Below the pieces are notes generated by a model. The model saw nothing but the letters and a program-made list of their open reading frames with translations. It had not been told where the DNA came from and did not search any database. From CAZMOK01 sp964567785 (GTDB lineage Bacteria > Bacteroidota > Bacteroidia > Bacteroidales > JAGOPY01), in contig CAZMOK010000010.1 in NCBI GenBank assembly GCA_964567785.1, positions 1 to 64,000 of the forward strand: a stretch of 64,000 nt of DNA, given 5' to 3'. Shown here one piece after another: positions 25,452 through 34,413 of the stretch. The position numbers and the translations under genes were made by a program. Position 1 is the first letter of the stretch, and each line of letters opens with the position of its first letter.

Positions 25452-28400
25452 ATGAAAGCTAAAAGAATAGTTGTTCTGTTTTTGATCCTTTCTTTTATTC
25501 CCGTTACCTTACTATCACAGGAATTACTTCCCGATGACCTTATAAAAGGTAAAATGACAGTCACCGGAGTAATCACTGCTGCTGGTGACGGGCAGACCCT
25601 GCCTGGTGTTACGGTGATGACTGTGGATGGCTCTGAAGGCACCATCACAGATGTGAACGGGTATTACCGCATCAAGGCCGGCGCCAGCGACAGCCTCAGG
25701 ATCTCTTTCGTAGGAATGCAAACAACCGTGGTTCCGGTAAACGGTCGCTCAGTCATCAACATAGCCTTGTCGGAATCAGTGCAAAACCTCTCGGAAATTG
25801 TTGTGGTGGGTTACGGCAGGGAGAGCCGGGCCATGCTGACCAGCTCGGTGGGAAAAGTAGAAGGCGAAGATATCAGGGAGGCTCCTGTGTCGTCTATCGA
25901 TGCTGCACTTCAAGGTAAAACAACAGGTGTGCAGATCACACAGAATTCAGGTACGCCCGGTGCATCCAACTCCACCAGGATCAGGGGGCATAGTTCCATC
26001 AGCGGGAACAACGAACCTCTCTACATTATCGACGGCATTCCGGTTACCACCGGTAATTTCAGCCAGTTGGGATATGGCGGACAGGGTACCGACGCCCTTG
26101 CCGACCTGAACCCTGCTGACATAGAAAGTGTTTCCGTGCTGAAAGATGCGGCAGCAGCTGCCATATATGGCGCAAGGGCCTCAAACGGGGTCATCCTGAT
26201 CACAACGAAATCGGGCAGGACCGACAAAACTGCTATCAATGCCAGGGCCTACTACGGCTGGCAGCAGGTCCCGAATAAACTCGACATGCTGAACGCAAGG
26301 CAATTCAAGATCTACCGGAACGAAGCCAGTGTCGCAGCCGGGGGACTGCCTATTTACTCCGACGAAGATATCGAGGCCAATGAGGTCAATACAAACTGGC
26401 TTAATGAGGTGTTGCAGACCGCACCCATAGGCAACTTTGAGCTATCGGCAGCAGGGGGATCGGATAAAACAAGGTTCTACACTTCAATGACCTATTTCGA
26501 CCAGGAAGGAACCCTGCTTGGAACAGCCTATGATAAGATCAGCGGTCGTGTCAATATTGACCACAGGATCAGCGACAGGGTGAAGATCGGACTTAATTAC
26601 GGGATAAGCTATGCCCGCAACGACAGGAAAGAAGGCGACCAGTCACTGAATTCGCCGCTGGCAAATGCCATTTCCCTCCCACCAATCTACCCGATATATA
26701 ATGAAGACGGGACCTACAACGAGGATGGGCCTTTTGCAAACCCGGTTTCAATAGCCAATGAGCAGATCAACAAACAATACAATTTCAGGAACCTCGGTAA
26801 TGTTTATTTGGACATCCATATTATCGAAGGGCTCACGTTTTCGACAAAATGGGGCATCGACTACATCAACATCCGCGAGCACTCCTTCGACCCGCCTACC
26901 ACCAGGCAGGGTGCCCGGTACAACGGCCTCGGCTTCGAGACCACCAACCAGGTTTCCAACCTTGTAAGCAACAATACGTTGAATTACCTGCTGACTGTAA
27001 AGGAAGAACATAACCTTAAGTTCCTCCTGGGATACAGCTTTGAGCAATACCACCGGAGGTCAACTTTCCTGAGGGGCCAGGACTTCCCAAGCCCTGAGCT
27101 GGAATACATCGCTTCGGCAGCTACGATCACATCAGGAAGCGCCTCGGCACTCGACCGCGGATTGAATTCCTTCTTCGGACAGGTGAAATACAACTTCTCG
27201 AACCGCTACCTGCTGGAATTCAGCGCCAGGTACGACGGTTCCTCAAAATTTGGTGAGAACAACAGGTACGGCTTCTTTCCCTCTGTAGCAGCGGCCTGGA
27301 GGATCATAGAAGAACCCTGGTTCAGTTCTGAAGTTTTCAGCGACCTGAAGATCAGGGGTAGCTTTGGTTTCACCGGTAATGACGCCATAGGCGATTTCAG
27401 GACCATCGGGCTGTATCAGGGAGGGGCTAATTACCTTCAAAGTCCGGGAGTTTATCCCGTGCAAATCCCCAACCCCGACTTGAAATGGGAGACCACGCAG
27501 CAGTTCAACCTCGGGCTCGAAACCGGTTTCATCGACAACAGGATCCAACTCACCCTTGATTATTACAATAAATACACTTACGACCTGCTTTTCGATGCAC
27601 CCATACCCTCTTCATCAGGCTTCAGTGTTATCTCAACAAATATTGGTGAACTCACCAACAACGGTATTGAGCTGGGCATCAGGGCAGATGTGGTTAAGCT
27701 GGAAGAGTTCAACTGGAACGCCAGCCTTAACCTTTCAGCCAACAGGAATAAGATTACAAAGCTCTACGAAGGCCAGCCGATCGACGACATCGGCAGGGGT
27801 GGTAACCGGGTAATGGAAGGAGAGCCCCTGGGAGTGTTCTACAACTGGAATGCCCTGGGCGTGGATCCTACAACCGGGGACATCGTTTTTGAAGATGTTG
27901 ACGGAGACGGGATCATCACTGCCAACGACCGTACCATCATTGGCGACCCCAACCCCGATTTTTACGGAGGATTTACCAATGTATTCAGTTACAAAGGGCT
28001 CACGTTGAATATTTTCCTCCAGTTCTCCTACGGCAACGATATCTTTAACGGAACACGCAGGTACATTGAGGCCATGAAGGGTCCCGACAACCAGACTACA
28101 GCCATACTCGACAGGTGGCGTGAACCGGGTGATGTTACCCAGGTGCCAAGGGCCACATTCAGCGACCCGAACAGCAACGACCGTGCCTCATCACGTTTTA
28201 TAGAAGACGGATCGTATTTACGTTTCAAAAATGTAAAGCTTTCGTATGACTTTGGTGAAATGTTCGACAATGTAAAAGGCATCAGCAGCCTTGAGGTATA
28301 TGTGATGTCGCAGAACCTGTTCACCTTTACCAACTACAGCGGCATGGATCCCGAAGTGAATTATGCAGGACAGGACCCCCTGAGGATGGGAACAGACTTT

Positions 28401-28454
28401 TTCACCTATCCCCAGGCGAGGTCATTCATTATCGGACTGAATCTTAATCTTTAA
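25452..28454 (+). CDS. SusC/RagA-type TonB-dependent outer-membrane transporter
   Basis: A 1000-residue outer-membrane channel. The signal peptide ends TLLSQ. A carboxypeptidase-regulatory-like domain (about 37-110) precedes the plug (about 120-245), with NLSEIVVVGYG and the SusC signature LYIIDGIPV. A 22-strand barrel ends SFIIGLNLNL. It imports a ligand captured by the adjacent SusD-like protein using TonB energy. Placement between cyanophycin hydrolases and SusD suggests transport of cyanophycin fragments or beta-Asp-Arg. The peptide importer RagAB is a precedent for non-glycan SusCD pairs. Ligand specificity cannot be read from sequence. Confidence 0.93.
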   Translation: MKAKRIVVLFLILSFIPVTLLSQELLPDDLIKGKMTVTGVITAAGDGQTLPGVTVMTVDGSEGTITDVNGYYRIKAGASDSLRISFVGMQTTVVPVNGRSVINIALSESVQNLSEIVVVGYGRESRAMLTSSVGKVEGEDIREAPVSSIDAALQGKTTGVQITQNSGTPGASNSTRIRGHSSISGNNEPLYIIDGIPVTTGNFSQLGYGGQGTDALADLNPADIESVSVLKDAAAAAIYGARASNGVILITTKSGRTDKTAINARAYYGWQQVPNKLDMLNARQFKIYRNEASVAAGGLPIYSDEDIEANEVNTNWLNEVLQTAPIGNFELSAAGGSDKTRFYTSMTYFDQEGTLLGTAYDKISGRVNIDHRISDRVKIGLNYGISYARNDRKEGDQSLNSPLANAISLPPIYPIYNEDGTYNEDGPFANPVSIANEQINKQYNFRNLGNVYLDIHIIEGLTFSTKWGIDYINIREHSFDPPTTRQGARYNGLGFETTNQVSNLVSNNTLNYLLTVKEEHNLKFLLGYSFEQYHRRSTFLRGQDFPSPELEYIASAATITSGSASALDRGLNSFFGQVKYNFSNRYLLEFSARYDGSSKFGENNRYGFFPSVAAAWRIIEEPWFSSEVFSDLKIRGSFGFTGNDAIGDFRTIGLYQGGANYLQSPGVYPVQIPNPDLKWETTQQFNLGLETGFIDNRIQLTLDYYNKYTYDLLFDAPIPSSSGFSVISTNIGELTNNGIELGIRADVVKLEEFNWNASLNLSANRNKITKLYEGQPIDDIGRGGNRVMEGEPLGVFYNWNALGVDPTTGDIVFEDVDGDGIITANDRTIIGDPNPDFYGGFTNVFSYKGLTLNIFLQFSYGNDIFNGTRRYIEAMKGPDNQTTAILDRWREPGDVTQVPRATFSDPNSNDRASSRFIEDGSYLRFKNVKLSYDFGEMFDNVKGISSLEVYVMSQNLFTFTNYSGMDPEVNYAGQDPLRMGTDFFTYPQARSFIIGLNLNL

Positions 28455-28466
28455 AATAATCACGAC

Positions 28467-29795
28467 ATGAAATATATTGCAAGCATAGTTACGTTTCTCC
28501 TTCTGCTCGGTACCACCGGGTGCGATGTGCTTGATGTCAAGCCTCAGCAGTCGATACCGGCCGAAGATGCGGTAAAGGACCGTCAGAGCCTTGAAACGGC
28601 CGTCACAGGGTGTTATGATGCCCTGCAATCGAGTTCCTATTATGGAAGGAATTACATCATCAATGCCGACCTCGCAGCCGACCTGGGACAGGCGGCCGGG
28701 ACCATCAAGGAGTATTATGACATAAACAATAACGCTCTTCTTGCCGATAATATCCTTGTGGACGGAATGTGGGCAGCCATCTATGACGGGATCAACCGGG
28801 TAAACAATGTGCTTTATTACATGCCCAATGTGACTGATATAACTGAGGCCGAGAGAAACAGCTACACTGGGGAACTTCGTTTCCTGAGGGGGCTGATGTA
28901 TTTCGACCTTGTGCGCCTCTTTGGCGGTGTCCCTCTTAAAGAACTTCCTTCGCTTGATGCCGGGGAATCACTCAATGTGGCCCGCAGTTCCGTATCTGAT
29001 GTCTATGACTTCATTATCGATGACCTCATGTTTGCTGAAGATCATATCACGAATTCAGGCAGGCAACTGGCTTCCCCGGAAGCAGCCACGGCCCTGCTCG
29101 CAAGGATTTACCTCTACAGAGAGGACTACCAGGCAGCCATAGACAAGGCCGCTGAAGTAATAGAAAGCGGACTGTTCTCACTGGAAGGCAACTATGATGA
29201 TTTGTATGGACCGGGAGGAGTAAGCAGTGAAGCGATCTTCCAGGTTGCTTTCTCAGAACAGGATGGCACACGCCTGGCTGAGTATTTCTACCCCAATGTA
29301 ATCGGCGGAAGAAGGGAGATCGCTCCCACAACAAAATTTGTGGAAGCCTGGGACCCTAACGACGAAAGATTTGATGCGGCCCTGCAACTCCAGGAAGAGG
29401 ATTACTACGGTTATAAATACAGGGATATCGGAACCCGCAGCGACAGGGTATATGTTATAAGGCTTGCCGAGGTTTACCTGATCAGGGCTGAAGCCGAAGC
29501 ACAACTCGGAAATCTTGACAACGCAGCAGGCGACCTGAATACCGTAAGGGAACGTGCGGTTGTCCCCCCTCTCTTCTACGATACCAAAGAAGAAATGCTC
29601 CTTGCCATAGAGAACGAAAGGATGTTTGAACTGGCTTTTGAAGGGCACAGGTGGTTCGACCTGGTAAGGACTAACAGGGCCATGGAAGTTGTAAGCTCTG
29701 TTACGCAGGAATATCAAACATTATACCCGATACCATTATCCGAAATATTGACAAATAAAGCAATTAACCAGGGTGACCAGAATCCCGGTTATTAA
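28467..29795 (+). CDS. SusD/RagB-type surface lipoprotein
   Basis: A 442-residue lipoprotein with lipobox TTGC (Cys20) that acts as the lid and ligand-binding partner of the SusC barrel encoded 12 bases upstream. SusD features include SLETAVTGCYDALQSSSYYG near the N-terminus, RFLRGLMYFDLVRLFGGVPL in the first TPR region, and the C-terminal RLAEVYLIRAEAEAQLG and HRWFDLVRT. No glycan-PUL enzymes are nearby, which fits a peptide-type ligand. Confidence 0.93.
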   Translation: MKYIASIVTFLLLLGTTGCDVLDVKPQQSIPAEDAVKDRQSLETAVTGCYDALQSSSYYGRNYIINADLAADLGQAAGTIKEYYDINNNALLADNILVDGMWAAIYDGINRVNNVLYYMPNVTDITEAERNSYTGELRFLRGLMYFDLVRLFGGVPLKELPSLDAGESLNVARSSVSDVYDFIIDDLMFAEDHITNSGRQLASPEAATALLARIYLYREDYQAAIDKAAEVIESGLFSLEGNYDDLYGPGGVSSEAIFQVAFSEQDGTRLAEYFYPNVIGGRREIAPTTKFVEAWDPNDERFDAALQLQEEDYYGYKYRDIGTRSDRVYVIRLAEVYLIRAEAEAQLGNLDNAAGDLNTVRERAVVPPLFYDTKEEMLLAIENERMFELAFEGHRWFDLVRTNRAMEVVSSVTQEYQTLYPIPLSEILTNKAINQGDQNPGY

Positions 29796-29808
29796 AACAG
29801 TTCTGACT

Positions 29809-30966
29809 ATGAAAGAGTTGAGAATAATTTATACGGTATTTATATCACTTTCTGTGATTATTTCCCTCCATTCATGCCAGGAGGAGGAGATGGGTGAACC
29901 CCTTCCCAGTACACAGGCTGATTTTACCTATGAGGGCGACAATGAGTATTTTGCCCCCTCCACTGTCCAGTTTTCAAACCAGTCGATGCTGGCTACGGGT
30001 TATTCATGGGATTTCGGCAACGGGGAAACTTCCAACCAGGAAAATCCTTCAATTACTTACCAGGAACCGGGAAATTACAGTGTAAAGCTGACAGTAAGCC
30101 CGACCCATGATGTTCATTACAACAACCTTGTGAAAGAAAAAGTGGTCGTTATCAAAGATCCCCTGGCCCTGCCGAAAAAGACGCTTTACTTCACCGAAAG
30201 AGCTAACAGTACGGTTAAATACACTGTTCTGGATGACCAGCCGCCGGTGGTGCAACAGTTCAGCCACACCGGACTGGTCAAACCTTACGGCGCAGTGATC
30301 GATACCGTGAACGATAAAGTATACGTCAGCGACTACAGCCAGGGGCTGATATTCAGGTATGAGCTGGACGGAAGCGGGCTCGAAACGATCATCGACGGCA
30401 CTGTTGATCCCAATGCAGAAGCCCCGCTTGGCTTGATCATCATTGAAGAAAAATTATATTGGGCCCACGAATTCGGAATATACAGGAGTGACCTTGACGG
30501 ATCGAACAGCGAGGTTTTCCTCGACATGTCATCCGGTGCACCTGAAATGGCCATCGACCTGGCTTACGATCCAAATAACCAGGTGATGTACTTCACCAAC
30601 GACAAGTATGACTACAGCGGCGGTGTATACGCAGTCAACATGGATGGTTCGGGACTTACACAGCTCGTCGAGGGGACCGACGGAGGTGCCATAGACATCG
30701 ACCTTGAGACACAGACACTTTATTATGCCGATTACCTGAAGGGCGTCTGTATGTACGACATCAATTCAGGCACCGAAACAGTGATCTCTACCGAGCCCAA
30801 CGGCACCTTTGTATGGGGCCTTGCCCTGGATGTGGATGCAGGATACCTTTACTGGAGCGATAAGGCGCTGGATAAAATTGTAAGGTCAAACCTGGATGGA
30901 AGCAATCCCACCGACTGGATCACTGAGATCGACCCGCACGCAATTGCCATCGATAAGCCTAGGTAA
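29809..30966 (+). CDS. PKD-domain lipoprotein with YWTD/NHL-like beta-propeller
   Basis: A 385-residue surface or periplasmic lipoprotein (lipobox LHSC, Cys about 23). A PKD domain covers about 32-110 (VQFSNQSMLATGYSWDFGNG, NYSVKLTV). Six-bladed propeller repeats follow from about 120, with YWTD-like strands (KLYWAHEFGIYRSDLDGSN, YLYWSDKALDKIVRSNLDGS). An earlier in-frame start at 29773 would overlap SusD; the ATG at 29809 gives a proper signal and is preferred. As the fifth gene of the locus, it is a candidate accessory polymer-binding protein, much as SGBPs are in PULs. No enzymatic motif was seen. Confidence 0.85.
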   Translation: MKELRIIYTVFISLSVIISLHSCQEEEMGEPLPSTQADFTYEGDNEYFAPSTVQFSNQSMLATGYSWDFGNGETSNQENPSITYQEPGNYSVKLTVSPTHDVHYNNLVKEKVVVIKDPLALPKKTLYFTERANSTVKYTVLDDQPPVVQQFSHTGLVKPYGAVIDTVNDKVYVSDYSQGLIFRYELDGSGLETIIDGTVDPNAEAPLGLIIIEEKLYWAHEFGIYRSDLDGSNSEVFLDMSSGAPEMAIDLAYDPNNQVMYFTNDKYDYSGGVYAVNMDGSGLTQLVEGTDGGAIDIDLETQTLYYADYLKGVCMYDINSGTETVISTEPNGTFVWGLALDVDAGYLYWSDKALDKIVRSNLDGSNPTDWITEIDPHAIAIDKPR

Positions 30967-31039
30967 CAAGGTATAATCTTTGTATATTTATAGCAACCAA
31001 ATATTTGAAACCATATTATTAACCTAAAATAGAAAGCCT

Positions 31040-31846
31040 ATGAAAAAGAGAAATTTACTTTTTATTATTTTGATGTTGGCATCAGTGGGCCTGGTTGCCC
31101 AGATGCCGCTGAACTGGTATGTGGACGAACTCAATCCAGGAGAGGACATCACCTTGATGCCTGATGAAGAAAACTTTACACAGGGAGCGAAATCATGTCA
31201 CGCACAGATGAATTCTGCTGATGTGCCTTACCTGATATCTGATGATTTTCCGGTAAATGTAGGTGCTGCCTATACCTTCTCCATTGATTACCTCGACAAT
31301 GACCCGGATGGTGTGCTCAAATTCTATTGCGATTTCAGGGACGACCAGGGAGGTGATATTTTTGGTGAAGATCCCATACTCATTGAAGATGACAGCCCGG
31401 ACTGGCGCACAATTGAATGGACCGGTACTGTTCCCGCTGATGCTGCCGTGGGTTACATTCTGATCAAATTCTATACACAGGATCCGGAATTGTTCACAGG
31501 TATTGCCGACCAATGGCTCGACAATGCAATTTTTGTTGAAGACGGTCAGAGCAATGCCGTTGCAAACGGCGGCTTTGAGGACTGGACCCTGCAAACCCCG
31601 GAAAGCCCCCAGGCAGACCGGTTGATTGAAGTATATCCCAACCCGGCCACCGGCTTTGTCAGGGTCAATAACTCTGTAAGGGCCGACCGGCTTATCATAA
31701 CTGATCTTACAGGCAAAACTGTGATCAACCAGGTGATCAGGGGTAACCAGAAGATCGACCTCACCGGGATCACACCGGGAATGTATATAACCACATTTAT
31801 GAGCGAAAACAAGTTTCTCAAGAACCAGAAACTGATCATCAGGTAA
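31040..31846 (+). CDS. Secreted T9SS protein with carbohydrate-binding-like beta-sandwich
   Basis: A 268-residue exported protein. The signal peptide ends GLVAQ. The mature domain (about 22-185) has a jelly-roll pattern with NWYVDELNPG at the start and ANGGFEDW at the end, reminiscent of CBM4/9-like or galactose-binding folds. The T9SS domain begins at about 195 (EVYPNPATGFVRVNN) and ends FLKNQKLIIR. No catalytic residues are recognised, so binding of polymer or cell surface is the likeliest role. It is the last gene of the cyanophycin locus, 73 bases after the propeller lipoprotein and just before the shared terminator. Confidence 0.82.
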   Translation: MKKRNLLFIILMLASVGLVAQMPLNWYVDELNPGEDITLMPDEENFTQGAKSCHAQMNSADVPYLISDDFPVNVGAAYTFSIDYLDNDPDGVLKFYCDFRDDQGGDIFGEDPILIEDDSPDWRTIEWTGTVPADAAVGYILIKFYTQDPELFTGIADQWLDNAIFVEDGQSNAVANGGFEDWTLQTPESPQADRLIEVYPNPATGFVRVNNSVRADRLIITDLTGKTVINQVIRGNQKIDLTGITPGMYITTFMSENKFLKNQKLIIR

Positions 31847-31880
31847 TAGGAATAGTATAAGGCCTGATTAAAAAACACCA

Positions 31881-31918
31881 ACGCAGAGGGGATATCTATT
31901 CTCCTCTGCGTTTTTTTT
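31881..31918. terminator. Bidirectional terminator between convergent genes
   Basis: ACGCAGAGG (31881-31889) pairs with CCTCTGCGT (31903-31911) across a 13-base loop, followed by a run of T to 31918. On the other strand the stem is followed by an A/T-rich stretch, so it can end both the locus mRNA (plus) and the lipoprotein cyanophycinase mRNA (minus). Confidence 0.88.
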
Positions 31919-31923
31919 CGTGA

Positions 31924-32787
31924 CTAATTCAAATAGAGTGTGTCGCCTGGCAGCAACACTTCAAGTTCCATATCCCTGGCACCCAGAAGGCCGTTTTGGG
32001 ACCTTACGCTGTCGCACGTGTTTTTAATGACAATGACCTGGTAATCGCCGATGACAATCCCTTGCCCGTTCTTTACCAGCAATGCCGTTGACTCATTGAT
32101 GCCAATGCCAGTATGGCCCGGATTTTCTATTACCGCAGTTATCAGCCTGTTCATCCGCATCCGCCAGATAAAGTGCTGATCAACAATCACTTTATCCAAA
32201 AAACCCATTCCTTCAATGAGTTCCAGGTTTTCAGACTCTATCGTACGGAAATCTCCCGTGTATTCGGGGTGTTTGAACTCGTCACCGGTGATCATCAACT
32301 TGCTCATCACTGCTGCACCGGCGCTTGTTCCCGCTATGGTGGACCCTGATTTATAAGCTGCATGCATCGCATCGTACAAAGGAGTGTTCAATACCGCTTC
32401 CATGAACCTCCGCTGGTCCCCGCCCGTGATGTATATCATGGACGCTTCTGTTACCGAATCCAATTGGGACTTCGTCGCCTGATTACCATCGGGGATGTTA
32501 TACACAACGATGCTTTCTACGCCTTTGTCGCTGAACTGCTTTGAAGCATAAAAGGCTGAAGTATCAGGCTCGGAGGAAGACATCGGAAGGATAACAATAG
32601 TTCCCTCCCTGTCGACGCCCGACTCTTTTATCAGCGAGTCTATCATGTGGGAAGGCCTTTTCCCTCCCCCGATTATAAAAAGCTTTCCTTCCGGCCATTC
32701 ACTTTCAACAGACTTTTCTTCAGGGCCGGTATAGCATGCTGTGACAATGAGGCCCAGGATAGCAGCAAAAGACACCATTCGTTTCAT
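31924..32787 (-). CDS. Lipoprotein cyanophycinase (peptidase S51)
   Basis: A 287-residue single-domain S51 hydrolase. The lipobox is VTAC (Cys18). The catalytic Ser lies in AGTSAGAAVMS, an exact GTSAGA motif. DQHFIWRMRMNRL is the cyanophycinase-type conserved block, and an N-terminal KLFIIGGGKRPS strand is also conserved. It resembles CphE-type extracellular enzymes and is likely anchored in the outer or inner membrane by lipid, where it could trim fragments missed by the secreted enzyme. It converges on the SusCD operon and shares its terminator. Confidence 0.88.
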   Translation of the reverse strand: MKRMVSFAAILGLIVTACYTGPEEKSVESEWPEGKLFIIGGGKRPSHMIDSLIKESGVDREGTIVILPMSSSEPDTSAFYASKQFSDKGVESIVVYNIPDGNQATKSQLDSVTEASMIYITGGDQRRFMEAVLNTPLYDAMHAAYKSGSTIAGTSAGAAVMSKLMITGDEFKHPEYTGDFRTIESENLELIEGMGFLDKVIVDQHFIWRMRMNRLITAVIENPGHTGIGINESTALLVKNGQGIVIGDYQVIVIKNTCDSVRSQNGLLGARDMELEVLLPGDTLYLN

Positions 32788-32852
32788 AAAACCTGGATTT
32801 GGATGATTTCAAATATCTGAAAAAATTGGCTTATTCACTCTTTTGGTTTTCA

Positions 32853-32860
32853 TACTTTTG
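32853..32860 (+). promoter_or_regulatory. Probable -7 promoter element of the cysteate synthase gene
   Basis: TACTTTTG matches TAnnTTTG and lies 29 bases before the ATG. A TTG at 32826-32828 is 24 bases upstream, slightly long for a -33 box. Confidence 0.45.
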
Positions 32861-32888
32861 CACAACATAAACCTCCAACACCAACAAA

Positions 32889-34163
32889 ATGACGGAATAC
32901 AAGCTCCAGTCAGTTGCCTCGGGCAGGATATTCGAAGATACAGGCTGGCTCCTGTCGGCACCCGGTGAAGAAACCCCCGGATTGGTGCGTGCCATCTACA
33001 AGGAAAAACAGCTAAACCTGAAAGACAAGGACCATGGGCTTTATATTTTTGCCGACTGGCTCCCCATTATCAGGATGCTTGAAGGCTCATCACCACCTGT
33101 TACATATAAAAGTGAAGGGCTTGCAAAATACCTTGGCCTTTCAAACTTATATATTACTTTCAGCGGCTACTGGCCGGAAAAAGGTGCTGCCATGAGTACC
33201 TGTTCGTTCAAGGAAACGGAGGCATATGCTGTTTGCGGAAGGCTGGACCCGGAGGAAAAGAAAGTCCTGGTGGTAGCTTCGGCCGGGAATACCGCCCGTT
33301 CGTTTGCCCGGGTATGCTCCGACAACAACATACCCCTTTTGCTATGCATTCCTGAAGACAACATCAGCACCCTGTGGTTTGACTCACCGGTGAACGATTC
33401 CGTAAAGTTGATCGTATCCAGGGGGAGTGATTACTTTGACGCTATCCATCTTTCAAACCTTGCAATTGAAATGGATGGTTTTATTGCCGAAGGTGGGGCA
33501 AAGAATGTGGCCCGCCGCGATGGCATGGGGACCACAACCCTTTCGGCCGTCACCACGATAGGCAAAATCCCTGATTACTACTTCCAGGCCATCGGCAGCG
33601 GCACAGGCGCCATTGCCGCCTGGGAAGCCAATCTCCGCCTCATTGAAGACGGCCGTTTCGGGAACAACAAGATGAAACTGATGGTATCGCAGAACAAGCC
33701 CTTCATTCCCATTCATAAAGCCTGGGCGGCAAAATCGAGGGATATCCCTCACCAGGATGAAAATGTTTCCAGGAAACAGGTTGCCGAGATTATGGCCAAG
33801 GTGCTTTCCAACAGAAAACCACCCTACTCCATTGCCGGGGGGCTTTTCGACGCTTTGACAGACACAAACGGAGAGGTGCTCATAGCTTCAAATGAAGAAG
33901 CTCTTGCCGCCGGAGATATTTTTGAAGAAACTGAAGGTATAGACCTTCACCCGGCTGCAAAAGTGGCTGCCGCAACCCTTATCAATGCAGCAAAAGAAGG
34001 GAAAGTGGAAAAAGAAGCCCTGATCATGTTCAACGCTACGGGCGGTGGGGAAAAAAGGTTCATCCATGACAAGGAACTCTTTTATCTTAAACCTTCACTG
34101 GTTTTCGACATCAACCCCGACACGGAGAAGGTTAAGGAGCAGATAAAGGATCTATATTCCTAG
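32889..34163 (+). CDS. Cysteate synthase (PLP-dependent, threonine-synthase-like)
   Basis: A 424-residue cytoplasmic fold-type II PLP enzyme. The Schiff-base lysine is Lys108 in CSFKETEA. A threonine-synthase-like phosphate/PLP site is seen in VVASAGNTARSFARV and QAIGSGTGAIAAWEA, with ATGGGEKRF near the end. The N-terminus (SGRIFEDTGWLL) and the CSFKETEA variant of SFKDRG fit the cysteate synthase family, which makes L-cysteate from phosphoserine and sulfite. In Bacteroidota, cysteate is the head-group precursor of capnine-type sulfonolipids. True threonine synthase is the main alternative. The gene has its own promoter and no sulfonolipid partner genes nearby. Confidence 0.8.
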   Translation: MTEYKLQSVASGRIFEDTGWLLSAPGEETPGLVRAIYKEKQLNLKDKDHGLYIFADWLPIIRMLEGSSPPVTYKSEGLAKYLGLSNLYITFSGYWPEKGAAMSTCSFKETEAYAVCGRLDPEEKKVLVVASAGNTARSFARVCSDNNIPLLLCIPEDNISTLWFDSPVNDSVKLIVSRGSDYFDAIHLSNLAIEMDGFIAEGGAKNVARRDGMGTTTLSAVTTIGKIPDYYFQAIGSGTGAIAAWEANLRLIEDGRFGNNKMKLMVSQNKPFIPIHKAWAAKSRDIPHQDENVSRKQVAEIMAKVLSNRKPPYSIAGGLFDALTDTNGEVLIASNEEALAAGDIFEETEGIDLHPAAKVAAATLINAAKEGKVEKEALIMFNATGGGEKRFIHDKELFYLKPSLVFDINPDTEKVKEQIKDLYS

Positions 34164-34260
34164 ATCTTAGAGTTGATAGTTTAGAGCTAAGATAATTTGC
34201 GATTGAGGGTTTACAAATTACGATTTCATCTCAAATCTCAACACTCAAATCTCAAATCTG
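34164..34260. repeat. Family D post-stop repeat, copy D1
   Basis: GTTTAGAGCTAAGAT (34179-34193) starts 16 bases after the cysteate synthase stop and is followed by short period-7-like repeats (CTCAAATCTCAAATCT region). The same 15-base motif follows three other stop codons in this window. The rest of the 250-base gap shows nothing else before the next promoter. Confidence 0.6.
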
Positions 34261-34384
34261 TTATTTTACCCAATCCGCAATAAACAAATTCGTTGCCCTT
34301 GTTCCCCCGTTATTCCTGTTGGAGAAAAAGATTGCATCCCACCGCCCTTAAAGCCAGTAGTTCAAAAATCCAATCATAATTGAC

Positions 34385-34392
34385 TAAATTTG
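34385..34392 (+). promoter_or_regulatory. Probable -7 promoter element of the PPAD-like gene
   Basis: TAAATTTG matches TAnnTTTG and is 22 bases before the ATG at 34414. Confidence 0.5.
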
Positions 34393-34413
34393 TAGTGTTC
34401 GAAAACAGCCTTT

